Assembly: GCA_002205965.3 (NCBI GenBank)
Contig: NADL03000451.1
Location: 2,356,001 to 2,420,000 of the forward strand
Source: Kappaphycus alvarezii
Taxonomy: Eukaryota; Rhodophyta; Florideophyceae; Gigartinales; Solieriaceae
Direction of reading: 5' to 3'
DNA: 64,000 nucleotides
The notes below the pieces were generated by a model. That model saw only the letters and a program-made list of their open reading frames with translations. It did not search any database and was not told where the DNA came from. Below are positions 11,659-23,626 of this stretch, piece after piece (positions within the stretch are counted from its first letter, which is position 1; each line of letters opens with the position of its first letter). The translations under genes were made by a program, and so were the position numbers.

Positions 11659-13254
11659 GTTCGAAGCGGCTTGATATAGAAAGTTGCTATACTAGCACTT
11701 TGAAATGCACTTCCTGCAATTTCTGTGGATTTCATGGACTCTTTTCAAACGCGAAATCTTTGTGAAATCGCTTCACAAAATGGCCACATGTGAAAGCCGT
11801 TTGCCATATCAGTAGAGCGCTTTTCACAACGTGTACCACTACTATAAATAGTAAAGGAGAAATCTTCGTGAAATCTTCTTGAAAATCAACTGCGTAAAGA
11901 CTAACATTTGCTCATTACTTATCTTGAGTGTGCACCGACTGATCGACTGTTTAGTAAGAACTAACTTGATGGACTAAATCGGTCACGTGCAGTGGGGCGC
12001 GCGATGTGATATCAATAGCTACAGACGACCACAAAGTGCATCTGATACGCTGATACAGTAGATGCGTGTGCGATTAGTAGCGTCCGAGGTGTGGAATTTC
12101 CTGGCTACACGTGGTACAAACTCTTCGATAAATCACACTGTGCTTGGAGATGGGGCACCGAGGGAGTCGAAAACCAGAGGCCGGAATGGAGACCTGGGTC
12201 GCGGGAGAGCAGGAAGGGGCCACCAGGCGCCTTGACAGCTTGTGCTGTAGGTTCTGGACCTTGCAGTGGTGAGAAGGGGCGTCAGCCCTTACCAACGCGT
12301 CGCTTTGGTGGTTGAGGATTGCTTGAATGCGGACCTCACGGAGACATCGCATGGAATCGGCCGGTCCGGCACGGTGGCTTCAGTGTCATGGGGGGATGAC
12401 AGGAATCCAATACGTCATTCGAACAGCATAAACACACAAATATTCGATAAAGTGTCATAAAATAATAAAATAAAAAAGGAAGTTAGAGTATGTATGTCGG
12501 GTAGCGGCGTTGTATCCCGAGGGCACCTCGTGGAAGCATGTTCGCCTTGAGCGTCCATGTAAGCAAGAAAGTGGGCGCAATCAAGGCGAATTGAGGAGTC
12601 GAACACGGAGAGGTCGGGTTTCCGGCGAAGCATGATGGATCAGACCTCGGGGGAAACATGAGTGGCCTTGGAGGAATGGGCGATGAGCCATGCGTAGGGG
12701 CATGGATCGGGCAGGGAGTTACGCCTCGCGCGAAGGCGAATGGAACTATTTGTGTACCGGGCAGGTCAGGGTTGATTTGTCCATATGTCCTCTTCCCAGA
12801 GCTTGGAAGCCGCAGAATTGTGAATGGCCTGAAAAAGGAAATGGTGTGGTCTACCAGATCGCATTGGTGGGGCTTCGGGCTCCAAGTGTCCGAGAGAATA
12901 AGACTGTAGGATTCGACGTTCTTGTAGACTTAGGGGCTGGAAGGGGCAACACCTCAATCATTACAAAACTCTACGATCTCCGACATCTGAGAGGGCCCGT
13001 ACGCTACAGTCCCACTCCTCCGCACTCCCAAATGCTCCTATCACAGTCCCAACCCCAACTTCTCTTTCCCAATGTCCCCCTCTCTTCCTTAAATCAACGC
13101 GCAAATGCACTGCAGCTCCTCCCTGATGTTGTGGTCGAGAGAGACGAAGAGCTGGACCATTACACTGAGAGTGTCGAACAGGAAACCGATGACAAATCGG
13201 ACTCACAATGTCCAGTATTCGACGTGTTCTATGAGTCAAGCGGATAACAGGCAA
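11659..13254. other. No assigned gene; one 185-aa open frame
   Basis: An open plus-strand frame at 12,690-13,247 could encode 185 residues with an acidic C-terminal end (HYTESVEQETDDKSD). It contains VLVDLGAGRGNTS, which resembles a methyltransferase motif I, but the other methyltransferase motifs are absent. It ends just before the transposase remnant that starts near 13,255, so it may be part of that element or unrelated. The rest of this stretch shows nothing I recognise. Confidence 0.35.
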
Positions 13255-14861
13255 TCCACAACATGACAAATTTCGATGCCTCAGAGGCCGAAATAATCTG
13301 AAACAGCTCTTCCACCATCATTCTTGAGCGCTACAACATCAGGCCTGGACGAAAGTCGCATCAATCTGGTAAGGACATGCTGTTCATGATTGTCACAGTC
13401 CTGAAGCATGGTGGTCAGTGGGAGATTATTTTCAAAGTCTTTAGCTTGAAGGGACCGTCTTTTGAGCGCATGATAACGAAGTTCATGGAATTGCTGCATG
13501 AACCGCTGTACGAAGCTCTTTTGAATCGAAACGATTATTTTTTTAACTTTGGTGAAATTGCCCAAGATGGAAAGAAATTTCACAATTTCACTTCGCGCGA
13601 TATGTAACGGATGTTACATTTCAGCAAGCGAACCGCCCCTCCGGAAACGTCCAGGAAGGAAAGGTATTTTTCAGTGGAAAAAAAAGTTGTATGGGTTTAA
13701 GGTGGAGGTAAGTGTCCACACGAATGGTCTGGCAATCAATTGTTCCCAGCATTACCCTTGATCTGTGTCTGACTTGGAAATGTTCCAACACAATGTCACT
13801 TTTCACAAGCACGCTCATCGAAAGAAGGGTTCGGAGGGAAATATTACAGACATAGGTCTACTTTGTAGTTAGTATCCCGATCAATGGGCAGTTTTAATGT
13901 GTAGTACAGTAAACCCCGGAGGATTACAGTGAGTACTGTAATCCGTCACACCTGTAGGGTCGGGAAAGAGGACGGGACTGTCATGGCCCATGTGGGGGCA
14001 CCTAGTGGACCGACGGATAGTTAGCTAGATATCTTGGAACAAATACTTCTATTGATGGAACGAGGAGGTGGCGGTAGTAGGCCCCAATGTCTTTTAGGAG
14101 TAGGGTTATTGTAGCTTTACAGTAGTAGTAGGAGTTTTCGACACCTTATGAGGAGATTGATAGGTGGAGTAGTAGTAGAGTCGTAAAGGCAAGCACCCTT
14201 TGGCCCCCAACCCTAAGGTCTACAAGTCGTCGACACCTCTAGGGTTACCCCTTTCCCCCTTGAGGTTAAGCGCCCACCCAATGAACCTATTTCTTTACTA
14301 TTGCTTCCCTCTACTCCTTCTTTAGGCGATTATCTGTTTGCCCTCGGGTGCTCGATTGCATTCTGGGTGTCCCTTTTGTTTAGTGGCTACCGACGCACCC
14401 ATCTGGCCTTATATCACATAATGGATAAAGGATACCAAGGTGCTGGTGAAATTGTTCGAGCGATTACGGCAAAGGAGGAACCGAAGAACAGTGTTCTTTC
14501 TCATGAAGCTGAAGCTGAGAATCGTAACGCGGCGTCTGACCGGATTATTAGCAAGAAAGTTTCGGCCGATTATGTCTTCTATGGAATGTCATCGGGAGTG
14601 AGTGGAGATGGAGAGAGGACCGGTATGGTGATTATTTAAGATTTGTGTGGCTCTGAAAAATACCTATGTACAATTGCATCCGTTGGGGAATGATGATGGG
14701 AGCCATCATAGGCGATTTAAAAATCTCTTATATTCAATTGGAGATACTATTTCGAAAAAAGGAAACGTATGCAAGAGCGCTATCGAAATAAGCGTCGCCG
14801 TCGTATTTATCTTCAGTTCCGTGCTGTAGAGTTTTCTGATCGTGAAGTTGAATCTGAATAA
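13255..14861 (+). pseudogene. DDE transposase (Harbinger/IS5-like, copy 1), split by a solo LTR
   Basis: The first half, 13,255-13,899, carries LFMIVTVLKHGGQWE, KGPSFERMITKFMELL, the first-aspartate block (VTDVTFQQANRPSGN, near 13,605-13,645), KKLYGFKVEVSVHTNGLA and SVSDLEMF (second Asp). The second half, 14,419-14,861, begins at MDKGYQGAGEIVRAI, continues to SDRII where the catalytic Glu is expected, and ends in a basic tail (RYRNKRRRRIYLQFRA). Across the LTR at 13,900-14,418 the protein text joins directly (WAVLM then DKGYQGAG), and the second copy at 27 kb reads WAALMDKGYQDAG without a break, so the LTR landed in a once continuous gene. Frames also shift elsewhere in the second half. This plain DNA-transposon gene is dead. 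Confidence 0.75.
13900..14418. mobile_element. Solo LTR (519 bp) with TAATG target duplication
   Basis: The insertion starts with TGTAGTACAG and ends with TATATCACA, so it has 5'-TG...CA-3' ends with short inverted TGT/ACA termini. It is flanked on both sides by TAATG (13,895-13,899 and 14,419-14,423), a 5-bp target duplication. No internal retroelement sequence is present, so this is a solo LTR left by recombination between two LTRs. The interior holds GTAGTAGTAG tracts. The family is not determined; it differs from the Ty3-type LTRs at 15.5 and 20.8 kb. The clean target duplication points to insertion after the host transposase had come to rest here. Confidence 0.85.
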
Positions 14862-15552
14862 TCATTAAAATTAAGTTCATTGACTTTGTAATTGAAAATT
14901 AGCCTTGTTTTTTCAATACTTACTGATTTTTTTACAAAATGATGTACTCATTTTTTCATATTGCCCATCAATAAATGCCACATGGTCAACTGCACGAAAT
15001 ACTAATCATTTTGCAACCACGAAGTCATTTCGTACTTATTTAGTCTTTGGTAAAGAGACCTAATGTGAAAAAAAAGGGAGTACAATACGGAATGAGTTAC
15101 GCTAGGACTTCGAAGCGAGTAATTGAGAACACGCACTGTGGTTTTTGATGAATGCAGGACACGAATAGGGCCACCAGCTACAGCGTGGGCACAATACATG
15201 CAGCATTTAGAGAAAATTGGCTGTCACGCCATATGGCGAAATGAACTGCGGCAGGTGAAACGAGCTCAGGGTCAAAGAGGATATGGGCAAGGAGAGAATC
15301 CAACGCAGCGAATCAGAGAAGAAATAAGCACATACCCGAAATTCTAATTCTTAAAACTGGGGGGACAACCATGAGGATCGGCGAGTACAAGGATGAGCAA
15401 CAGAGCAGCGAAGAGCACATTAGCAGAAAGGATGAGAACACGGTAGCATTGACTGTACAAAGGATAGGTAAGCGGCTGATCGAAGCGAGAGCACAGGCAG
15501 AATGTCAGCAACTCGTTCCGAATATCGTTGCCCTCACCAGACCGCTAAGATT
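14862..15552. other. No recognisable gene
   Basis: AT-rich sequence follows the transposase end. Two plus-strand frames (15,123-15,347 and 15,371-15,625) are polar and match nothing I know; the second runs into the left LTR of the next element. They are probably chance or relics. Confidence 0.45.
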
Positions 15553-15872
15553 TATAGCAGGCTTCCCAGGGGGGAAGACACATGAGGTAAATTGGGCAAT
15601 GTTATTCCCGGTGTTTTTTTCTTGAGGATTTCCAACCCTCTTGTTTATTGCCAGAGTGGGTTTAAGTAGAGTAGAGCAGAGTTTATTTGTGCTATTCTAG
15701 CCATAGTCAGGGTAGACTTGGACACCGTTGAATTCTGCTGGGTGGAGGGGCACCCAGAAGGGAAGAACTACCCAGAAACTCAGAAGGAGACCCACCATAT
15801 AAAGATCTGAATTGAGATGGGTTGCACCTGAAAATGGGACCTAAGGGAAGCAGTTTAACATACAGTGCTACA
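15553..15872 (-). repeat. Left (3') LTR of the Ty3-type element, 320 bp
   Basis: It matches 20,754-21,073 over its full 320 bases. Plus-strand termini are TATAGCAGG and GTGCTACA, giving imperfect inverted ends (TATAGC/GCTACA). The integrase frame ends at its inner edge. The outer flank (AGATT) does not match the flank of the other LTR. Confidence 0.9.
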
Positions 15873-18800
15873 CAACTCTCTGTTTTGAGCGACGCAAGGA
15901 GTGAAGTGCCGTCTGTACCTTTCCTTTGTCTTCGCAGTTATGGAGGAATTCCTGGAGCATATCTGGGATATCCTCGAAAAGGTTCTGAAGTGGCTCCCAT
16001 GTTGGCTCCTCGTGATTAGAGCCGCGCCACTTACCCTGAACTTTCCAGGTGGGATCTGAACGGTCGTACTTCAGATCGAGAAGCTTGGTGACAACGTTGT
16101 AGTGCGGCTGATTGTGATCAATTGTGTCAAGGAGCTCTTGAGCGACGTTGAGCTGAGAGTCCGCGTAGAACTTTAGACGGTTAGCATGAACCAAGGAACG
16201 AGATTCGTTGATTAAATCCTCCACCTCGTAGAACCATTCAGATTCGGTACTGACGACGCGTTGGGGACTATGACACTGAAGACGGAGTTTGTGTCCGTCC
16301 TTAGCTATACGTTTCGCGACGAGGACGAAGTCTCCAACAGTGAAATTAGCAGGCTGAACATGTGTTTTCTCAGTATGCGCAATCACTGCAGCCGCACGCC
16401 GAGTTGTCTGACGTTCCGAAACATCCCGATGCATTTTGACGAGAGCTTGTTGCAACTTATCCACTTTCATCAATTGCAAACATTTGACTTCATCAAGGGT
16501 TTTGGGTTCAGCTGGGCCTAGTGGTATGATCAGTCTAAGCGGGTTATCCGGCGGGAGACCTGTAAAGACTGTAACTGGAGCGCGGTTCCCAAGACTGGAG
16601 TGAATGCTGTTGCTAAGTACGGACTGGACGATAGGTAACACGAACGGCCACTCAACTTCCTTTAATCTAAATTCCGAAACCAATGCTCGACAACACCGTA
16701 GTATTTCGCGAGAGACACGTTCTACCGTGCCGTTGGCTTGTGGAGTTTTCGGTGTCGTGAAGTGATGTCGGAAATGAAGCAGGCGATTCAATGAATCCAT
16801 AAGCTTGTTTTTGAAGTGACTGCCTCTATCAGATGTCCAATTCTGGACAACACCGAAAGCCGCAAACCATTTCATAAGAAATGCGGAAGCTTCCTCGACA
16901 CCTGCAACGCTGGCTGCGCATATCCAAATGTAGAGGGAAAGGTCGTCCTTAATGATAAAAACATATTCATCATCGGTACAGCTCGGGCTCATATACAAAA
17001 ATTCAAAATGGATCAGCTCATTTGGGTGGCTGGCGTGAACAGCATGGCCGAGAGGTCGTGTAACTCGTTGCCCGCCTATAGTGGCGACACAATGGAGACA
17101 GGAAGTGCATAATTGACGAATATCTTCATCAATGGACAACTAGTACGCGTACTTCTTGATAGCCGCCTTCGTGGCGTCCAAACTACGGTGGCCTGCTCGA
17201 CCAAAGTGTGCTATGACACAAATGCGTAGCTGCATGTGTTGAGCATTACAGGGTATCCAAATACTTCCATTTTGTGTACAGTAAAGCCCATGGTCAGGAG
17301 ATGTCTGCAGATTTAGAACCTCGCTGGGATCACCCTGTGCCTGCACTTCTGCGATGTCCTTTGGGGTTGGCCAGAAGAACTCTGGGTCATAATCAGGAGC
17401 AATAGGGGCACGAAAGAGAGCGGCGATACGGAAATGCTCACGTTGATTCTTAGAGGATACTGTTGGAGAAGTGCCCCACCTAGAAAGTGGATCAGCCCAA
17501 CAGTTGTCCTCTCCTTTGATGTGCACGATAATGTACTCAAACATGGACGGAAAAAGACTTCAGTGCTGAACCTTATTGTAGACAGTCTTATTCATTCGTA
17601 CGGTCGCGCGTTCCGGGTTATACAAAATACGAGGTTTCTGTGATCTGTGAACAGATAAAAACCGTTTCCCGCATTAGTAGGTAGTCCAGCCTCTCGCAAC
17701 TGAAGGTTATAGCAGAGGCTCCTTTCTCTGGCGTCGACCAGCGAGAACTTGACCCACGAAAGTATCCGGAGACAAATGCGAGCGGTGCATGTTTCTGATT
17801 AAAGAAGGGGACGTCCAAATCTTCTTCGGGGGTTTGTGTCAGAATGCCAGACCAAGTTGTGTCACTAGCGTCTGTGAAAAGGCAGAAGATCTTGTCCTTA
17901 TCTGGGTTTGCAAGTGTGACTGAATTTGCGAGAGCGGATGTAACCGCATCGAACGCTTTTTTATGTGCACTGTCCCAACCAACATCTCAAAGCGAGATCT
18001 TAGCAACAGAATTCTTAGTCCTCCGTCCGGCGATTTCGTAAATCTTCTTCATGAGTTCAGTCAAAGGTGTAGTTACAGATGTAAATTCCGGAATCGAACA
18101 ACGCATCCAATTTGCGGTACATAGAAATTGTTGCAGCTGATTACCAAATGAGGGGTATTCCATGTTCGTCAATGCCTCGAGCCGAGACGGATCCATTCGA
18201 ACCCCTTGACTGGTGATAAGTCGTCCACACCAGCGCACCTCTTTGAAGAATAGGTTAAATTTTCCAGCATGGAGTCTGAGACGAAATTCGGCACAGATCG
18301 CGAAAAAATACTCTAGTGAGTCTAGCAACTGTGAAGGGGGGCGTGCGTAGAAAATAATGTCATTTAGCCACTGCAAGAACTTGTCACGGATAGACTTGCA
18401 CATGTTCTGAATGGCGCTTTGGCAGAAGGGAACAGCATTCCACTGCCCATGCATAACCCGAGTTTGGCTGTAAACTCCATCTGGAGTAATGAAGCTCTGA
18501 TATTCTTGAGACTCCTCCGCCAAAGGCAGTTGTCAATACCCCTGACACAGATCGATAGTGGCAAATGCACTCACTCCTCTCAAATTTCCTAGAGATGATT
18601 CTAAATCCGGCATTGGCCATATTTGGGGCACGGTTACCTTGTTAACCGGACGCAAATCCGTTGTAAACTGGAACTTTTCAGGGCCTGGCTTGGGCAAAAT
18701 CAGGCTAGCACAAGCTCAAGCACTGGAAGTGTTTCGCTTTACGAGACCAAGACGTTCCAGCTCCTTGACTTTGGTCCGGATGAAGGCGGTTTGCGGGGGA

Positions 18801-20753
18801 GTCCCAAAGGAGTGTAGCGGCGTACATTAACGCGAACCAGTTTGGTGTTGGGAGTGAGCTTTATTTCGATATTGACAGGCGGATCGGACCCAGGTTTCGT
18901 CCAGAAAACGTCACAATATTCTTCGAGAATTTGTTGGAGTCTAGGATGGAGAGAGCTAGACAATCAGTTGGTGACAGCTTCTGTGAACATTCTTTCGAGA
19001 TGTGGCATAGCTAGACAATCCGTTGGTGACAGCTTCTGTGAACATTATTTCGAGATGTGGCCTTACTTCAGCAGGGAAATGCTCCTAGAGAGTAAATTCC
19101 GTGACCTCTACAGTGTTGGCCTGGGAATCTCCCATTTTCCTGTGCTCAGCATCAAGGTAGTCAACCGGTTGGTCGAACTCTGAGGAGTTGTACATCAGTC
19201 TAGACAAATGGCCTGCTTCTCGATTTCCGACTGATTGTTCGGGGTCGAATCTTAACTCCGAGAAATCCTTGTTATGAAATTGCTCCCTTACCCTAGCGAG
19301 ATGTGCGTCAAGGTCAAAGCCCATTGAAATTAGCAAAGGTCGTGAGAGCAGGACTTCCGGCATCTTCTCTTTAAACACCATAAAATATACATTTCGCATC
19401 TTCATGGGGCCTCCAGGTAGTAACAGCGTGAGCGATACTGGTGCTTTCTTTGTCTCAATTGCCTGAAGCTTGGCATCGGAACCTCCTATTGCCAGGTCCA
19501 TTACAATAGGTTTGGGAAGCTAGAGCCTAGGGACGAAAATGTTGGCCGCAGCGAGCTGTGTTAGGTGATCCTCGCACATCCCTGCATGGTTGGCACCGTC
19601 ATCATCGCAAACAGTTAAATCAACCACGTCCGACAGCTTCCCGCATAGCCTTCCCTGTGTATCCTGACGCGTGGTATTCACAGTCAAAAATTTTGCTTCA
19701 CCAGAGACGCGTACTTTCCTCAGACTCTTCCTCGCAGTGGTCTCCCTCATTTCACGAACGAGACGCTTGCGCTCGCCAATCGATGTTTCCGGACAGTCTT
19801 TGATGAAGTGCCGGTTTCCCTCGCAGGTTTTCTTGTTCAAACAAAACGGGAGCGGAACAGTATCAGCTGGGTTGTTTGATTTTTCGCTAGGTGCTTCCTT
19901 TTCTGCGTTGGTGTCCAGTGACTCGGCGGAAGTAGTCGATTTTGAAGCCGATCCTGATCCTGATTCTGATATGTATCTCTTCTTGTTACGACCTCCCCTC
20001 TTCCTTGCCCCTTCTGGAATTTCCCCAGATGGTAAAGAATCTGAGGAGGAGCCACAGCCAGACATTTTCTCAAAGGCTGGGAGAAATTCGTTATCGCTAC
20101 CGCCTTAGCGTTGTTATATTTGTAGAACTTACGCCAATCCTTCTCTATGGTTACTTTGTGAAGAATGAGGTCATTCTCGATTTTTTCACTAAAAGATACC
20201 GGGCGAAGAGCGGAACAAAGATGCTTGATCGCCAGCTTGGGGCTCTCTTCCACAAATGAGTCCATCTTCTTCTCTGAGAGAAGCATTAGGTAGTCCGCCA
20301 AAAGGTTCATGACACGCATGGTCGGATCAGATTCCTTCATTCGCATGAACAGTTTCTTCTTGACTGCCGCTTCCAGACTTTCAACGCTGAATGTTTCCAC
20401 GGTATGCTCATCCTGAGCCATGAGCCACGTGTGGAGGACTTCATCAGTCAAATCCTTCACATTGTTGATGCCATCAAAGGTGCGAAGACAGACAAGGTCT
20501 TTAAGTAATTCGAATTTCACCGAAGAGACCAACGATACAGGTTGAATTGAACTGCCTTGAGCTTGAGCACCCTTGAAAAGCCTCAAGTAACGCTCTCCCT
20601 CTGCGATGAACGTGTGGATGGCCTTGCGACTCAGTTGCTTGAGTTCTGGGTGTTGTGTTGGAGCATACACGGGGGGACCATCAGGGCGATCGCCACTGGA
20701 TGACATGGCGGTCGGGGTGGTTGAGTTGAGTATGCCATAAGCGTAGTGATCAC

Positions 20754-21073
20754 TATAGCAGGCTTCCCAGGGCGGAAGACGCGTGAGGTAAATTGGGCAA
20801 TGTTATTCCCGGTGGTTTTTTCTTGAGGATTTCCCACCCTCTTGTTTGTTGCCAGAGGGGGTTTAAGTAGAGTAGAGCAGAGTTTAACTGTGCTATGCTA
20901 GCCATAGTCAGGGTAGACTTGGACAGCATTGAATTCTGCTGGGTGGAGGGGCACCCAGAGGGTAAGAACTACCCAGAAACTCAGAAGGAGACCCACCATA
21001 TAAAGATCTGAATTGAGATGGGTTGCACCTGAAAATGGGACCTAAGGGAAGCAGTGTACCCTACAGTGCTACA
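20754..21073 (-). repeat. Right (5') LTR of the Ty3-type element, 320 bp
   Basis: It is the partner of 15,553-15,872 with the same termini. Just inside it lies the expected primer-binding region, then the gag start. The outer flank is GACTC, so no target duplication with the left LTR is seen. That suggests inter-element recombination or later change at one edge. Confidence 0.9.
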
Positions 21074-21195
21074 GACTCCTCGCTCTGCAAAACGGCTATC
21101 CTTCAAAAGCTACAGTACTGTACTGTAATTAGCAAACCTTTATACTGACCATGTCTCTCAAATAGTAAAGCATCCCAGATCTTCCCTCTTGCTTT

Positions 21196-21268
21196 CCTGT
21201 CCCGAGCCCCGATGCGCATGGACGACGAGGTACATCCGGTTAGATCCTAGCCGTATAGTTAGGACCTG
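21196..21268 (+). mobile_element. 3'-end fragment of a LINE (same family as 44.5-45.2 kb)
   Basis: About 70 bases match 45,126-45,200 almost exactly, including the coding end LSRAPMRMDDEV...VRS with its stop codon and the first bases of the 3' UTR. Only the extreme 3' end of the element is present, as expected from 5' truncation during target-primed reverse transcription. Confidence 0.8.
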
Positions 21269-21349
21269 TGAGGTCCCCCGTAGATACTGAATACTTTACA
21301 CTTCTTTCTTCTTTACAGCATTACACCTTTCTTGTCGTCCACTTCACAA

Positions 21350-21480
21350 CTGTACCCTTCTGCATGGTACAGTACGGGACTGTAAAGTACAATACGACAA
21401 TACTGTACCTCTTGAGAAAATAATGTACAGTACTGTACAGTACATACTGTACTTCAATTTAGTGCACAGTAAAGCACATA
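21350..21480. repeat. TACTG/CAGTA palindromic pentamer tract
   Basis: Runs of TACTG and its reverse complement CAGTA alternate (for example ACAGTACTGTACAGTACA), giving a tract able to form hairpins. Similar tracts recur at 28.8, 54.2-54.6 and 59.0 kb. Confidence 0.7.
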
Positions 21481-21719
21481 TTCGCCGCCTTTTTTTCATA
21501 AATGCAGCGGATCGGATTTGATTTATCAATAAAGCTCAATTTCGCCGGACAACGTCGATTTCTGCAGTTATCGTCCGTGTTTCGCACCCGCAACCACCCG
21601 GCCGCCCGATCACGGAAAACTTAAGGGTGTTGCCGTCATAACACCTGCAGATCCGAAACACGATACTAACCGCATCATTCACAATCCTCCGCAACTCTCG
21701 CAACTGAAGCACATCCACA

Positions 21720-23626
21720 ATGGTTGCCTCTACCATGCCGCTCTCCGCTGCCGCCAATGCTGGCGCACTCTTTTCTCGTAATTCAACCGCCATTTTCTAC
21801 AATTACAAGCAAAATCCAATACAGCGAATGCTCGATTTCGATTTCATCTGTGCCCGTAAGGAACCTAGCGTCGCGGCCATCGTTTCCCCGGGTGCCGCCC
21901 CGGGTGGGTTTCGAAAAGCGTTCTTCGGGAAAGCTGAGATCGCAATCCCGGTTTACGGATCCACTGAAGAAGCTGCACTCTCCCATCCTAAAGCAGATGT
22001 CTTCATAAATTTCGCTAGTTACCGATCGGCATATGCAAGCTCATACATCGCTCTCAAACAACCCACCATTCGCACTATTGCCATCATTGCAGAGGGACTG
22101 CCGGAGAGGGATACGAAGAAACTTATAACTTATGCGAATCGCACCTCAAAGGTTATTATTGGCCCTGCTACTGTTGGGGCGTGCAAGCAGGTGCATTCAA
22201 GATCGGCGATACTGCTGGTACAGTCGAGAATATTGTTCGATGCAAGCTACATCGTCCAGGTAGTGTCGGTTTCGTATCCAAGTCTGGGGGACTCAGTAAT
22301 GAGATGTACAATGTTTGGCACGTGTCACGGATGGATTGTATGAGGGATCGCTGTCGGCGGCGATGCTTTTGCGGGTCTGGCTTGGCGGATCATGTCTTGC
22401 GTTTTCAGAAAATGGATGAAATTAAGCTCATTGTGCTTTTGGGGGAATTGGGGGGGACCGATGAGTATGGTGTGGTTCAGGCCCTGAAGGACGATCGTAT
22501 CACGAAGCCTGTCGTGGCATGGGTAAGCGGCACGTGTGCGAAATGGTTCAATGCCTCTGAAGTCCAGTTCGGCCATGCGGGTGCGAAATCTGGAGGCGAG
22601 GATGAGGGTGCGGAGGCGAAGAATGCCGCTTTACGAGACGCTGGTGCACATGTCCCGGAGAATTTTGACGGGTTCGCCGACCTCATTGGGGAGGTATATC
22701 AGCAAATGGTACAGATGGGTCAGTTGACTCCAGCACAGGACATTGAGCCTCCTAACTTGCCGCAGGACCTTGCCTCAGCAATTAAGGCAGGAGAAGTGAG
22801 GAAGACAACCAATGTGGTTTGTACCATTAGCAATGACATGGGAGAGGAACCGACATACGTGGGGATTCCAATGTCAGAGATTATGAAAGACTACACCATT
22901 GGGGATGTCATCTCTTTGTTATGGTTCAAGACCCTATTCCCCAAATGGGCGACCAAGTTTATCGAACTGGTACTCGTGACAGCGGCAGATCACGGACCGT
23001 GCGTGTCTGGTGCTCACAATGCGATTGTGGCAGCTCGGGCAGGGAAAGATTTGATTAGTTCTCTTTGCAGTGGGTTGCTTACTATCGGGCCCAGATTTGG
23101 TGGAGCAGTGGACGCTGCCGCCATTCTCTTCAAGAAGGCTTGCGATACGAACACACCACCAGATGAATTTGTGGAAAGCCTGAAAAAGAAGGGTCAGCGG
23201 GTGGAGGGGATTGGCCACAGGATCAAGACAGCTGAGAATCGAGATAAGCGCGTGGAACTCCTCGCTGGGTATGCAAGAGAGCACTTTCCGAAGATGAACA
23301 CATTCAATTATGCCAAAGAGGTGGAGGCATACACATTACAAAAGGCAAATAACCTTGTGTTGAACATCGATGGGGCTATCGGTTCCCTATTTGCGGACAT
23401 GCTTGGCGGGGTTGGGAAATATTCGAATGCCGAGGTGATGGAAGTATTGGAGTTGGGCGGTTTGAACGGGTTGTTTACACTAAGCCGGAGCATCGGGTTT
23501 ATTGGACATGCCTTAGATCAAAAACGAATGAAGCAACCGTTGTATCGACACCCGTGGGATGACGTGTTGTATGCGGAACCAGAGAGGCCCACCAGATTAT
23601 CGGAAGGGGATATGAACAGCGAGTAG
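21720..23626 (+). CDS. ACLB: ATP-citrate lyase subunit B, with four apparent 1-base frame slips
   Basis: ATP-citrate lyase cleaves cytosolic citrate with CoA and ATP to acetyl-CoA and oxaloacetate, supplying lipid synthesis. This is the separate B subunit of the plant/algal type. The succinyl-CoA-synthetase-like part opens with FYNYKQNPIQRMLDFDFIC and includes the phosphohistidine motif FGHAGAKSGGE. The citrate-synthase-like part follows, with GEEPTYVGIPMSEIM, ADHGPCVSGAHN, GLLTIGPRFGGAVDAAA and the ending GLNGLFTLSRSIGFIGHALD and YRHPWDDVLYA. Length, about 635 codons, fits the family. Between 22,176 and 22,376 the frame slips four times by one lost base, each beside a G or T run (near 22,177, 22,314, 22,346 and 22,375). 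The 418 codons downstream are open. This suggests base-calling errors more than a true pseudogene. The A subunit is not in the window. Start at 21,720 because the following ATG context leads directly into the conserved N-terminus. Confidence 0.9.

Larger units (their letters stand above)
15553..21073 (-). mobile_element. Ty3/gypsy-type LTR retrotransposon with both LTRs, broken
   Basis: The element reads on the minus strand, with its 5' LTR on the right. Parts in coding order: gag about 20,706-19,840, including a Cys/His cluster resembling a zinc knuckle near 19,800-19,850; an aspartic-protease-like region about 19,700-19,085; reverse transcriptase about 18,960-17,990; RNase H about 17,820-17,140; and integrase 17,139-15,868. 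The integrase carries a C-terminal chromodomain-like segment (WKVQGKWRGSNHEEPTWEP). RT, RNase H, integrase order and the chromodomain place it with Ty3/gypsy chromovirus-like elements. It is full-length in structure but broken at several places. The two LTRs differ at about 17 of 320 positions by eye (about 5%), so it is neither very recent nor ancient. Confidence 0.85.

Noticed and set aside
12690-13247. Methyltransferase gene based on VLVDLGAGRGNTS
   Set aside because: Only motif I is present; the other SAM-binding motifs and the expected fold pattern are missing, and the surroundings are transposon debris.
22181-23626. Separate 481-codon gene starting at a GTG
   Set aside because: It is the downstream part of ACLB in a shifted frame; the conserved protein text continues from the frame beginning at 21,720.
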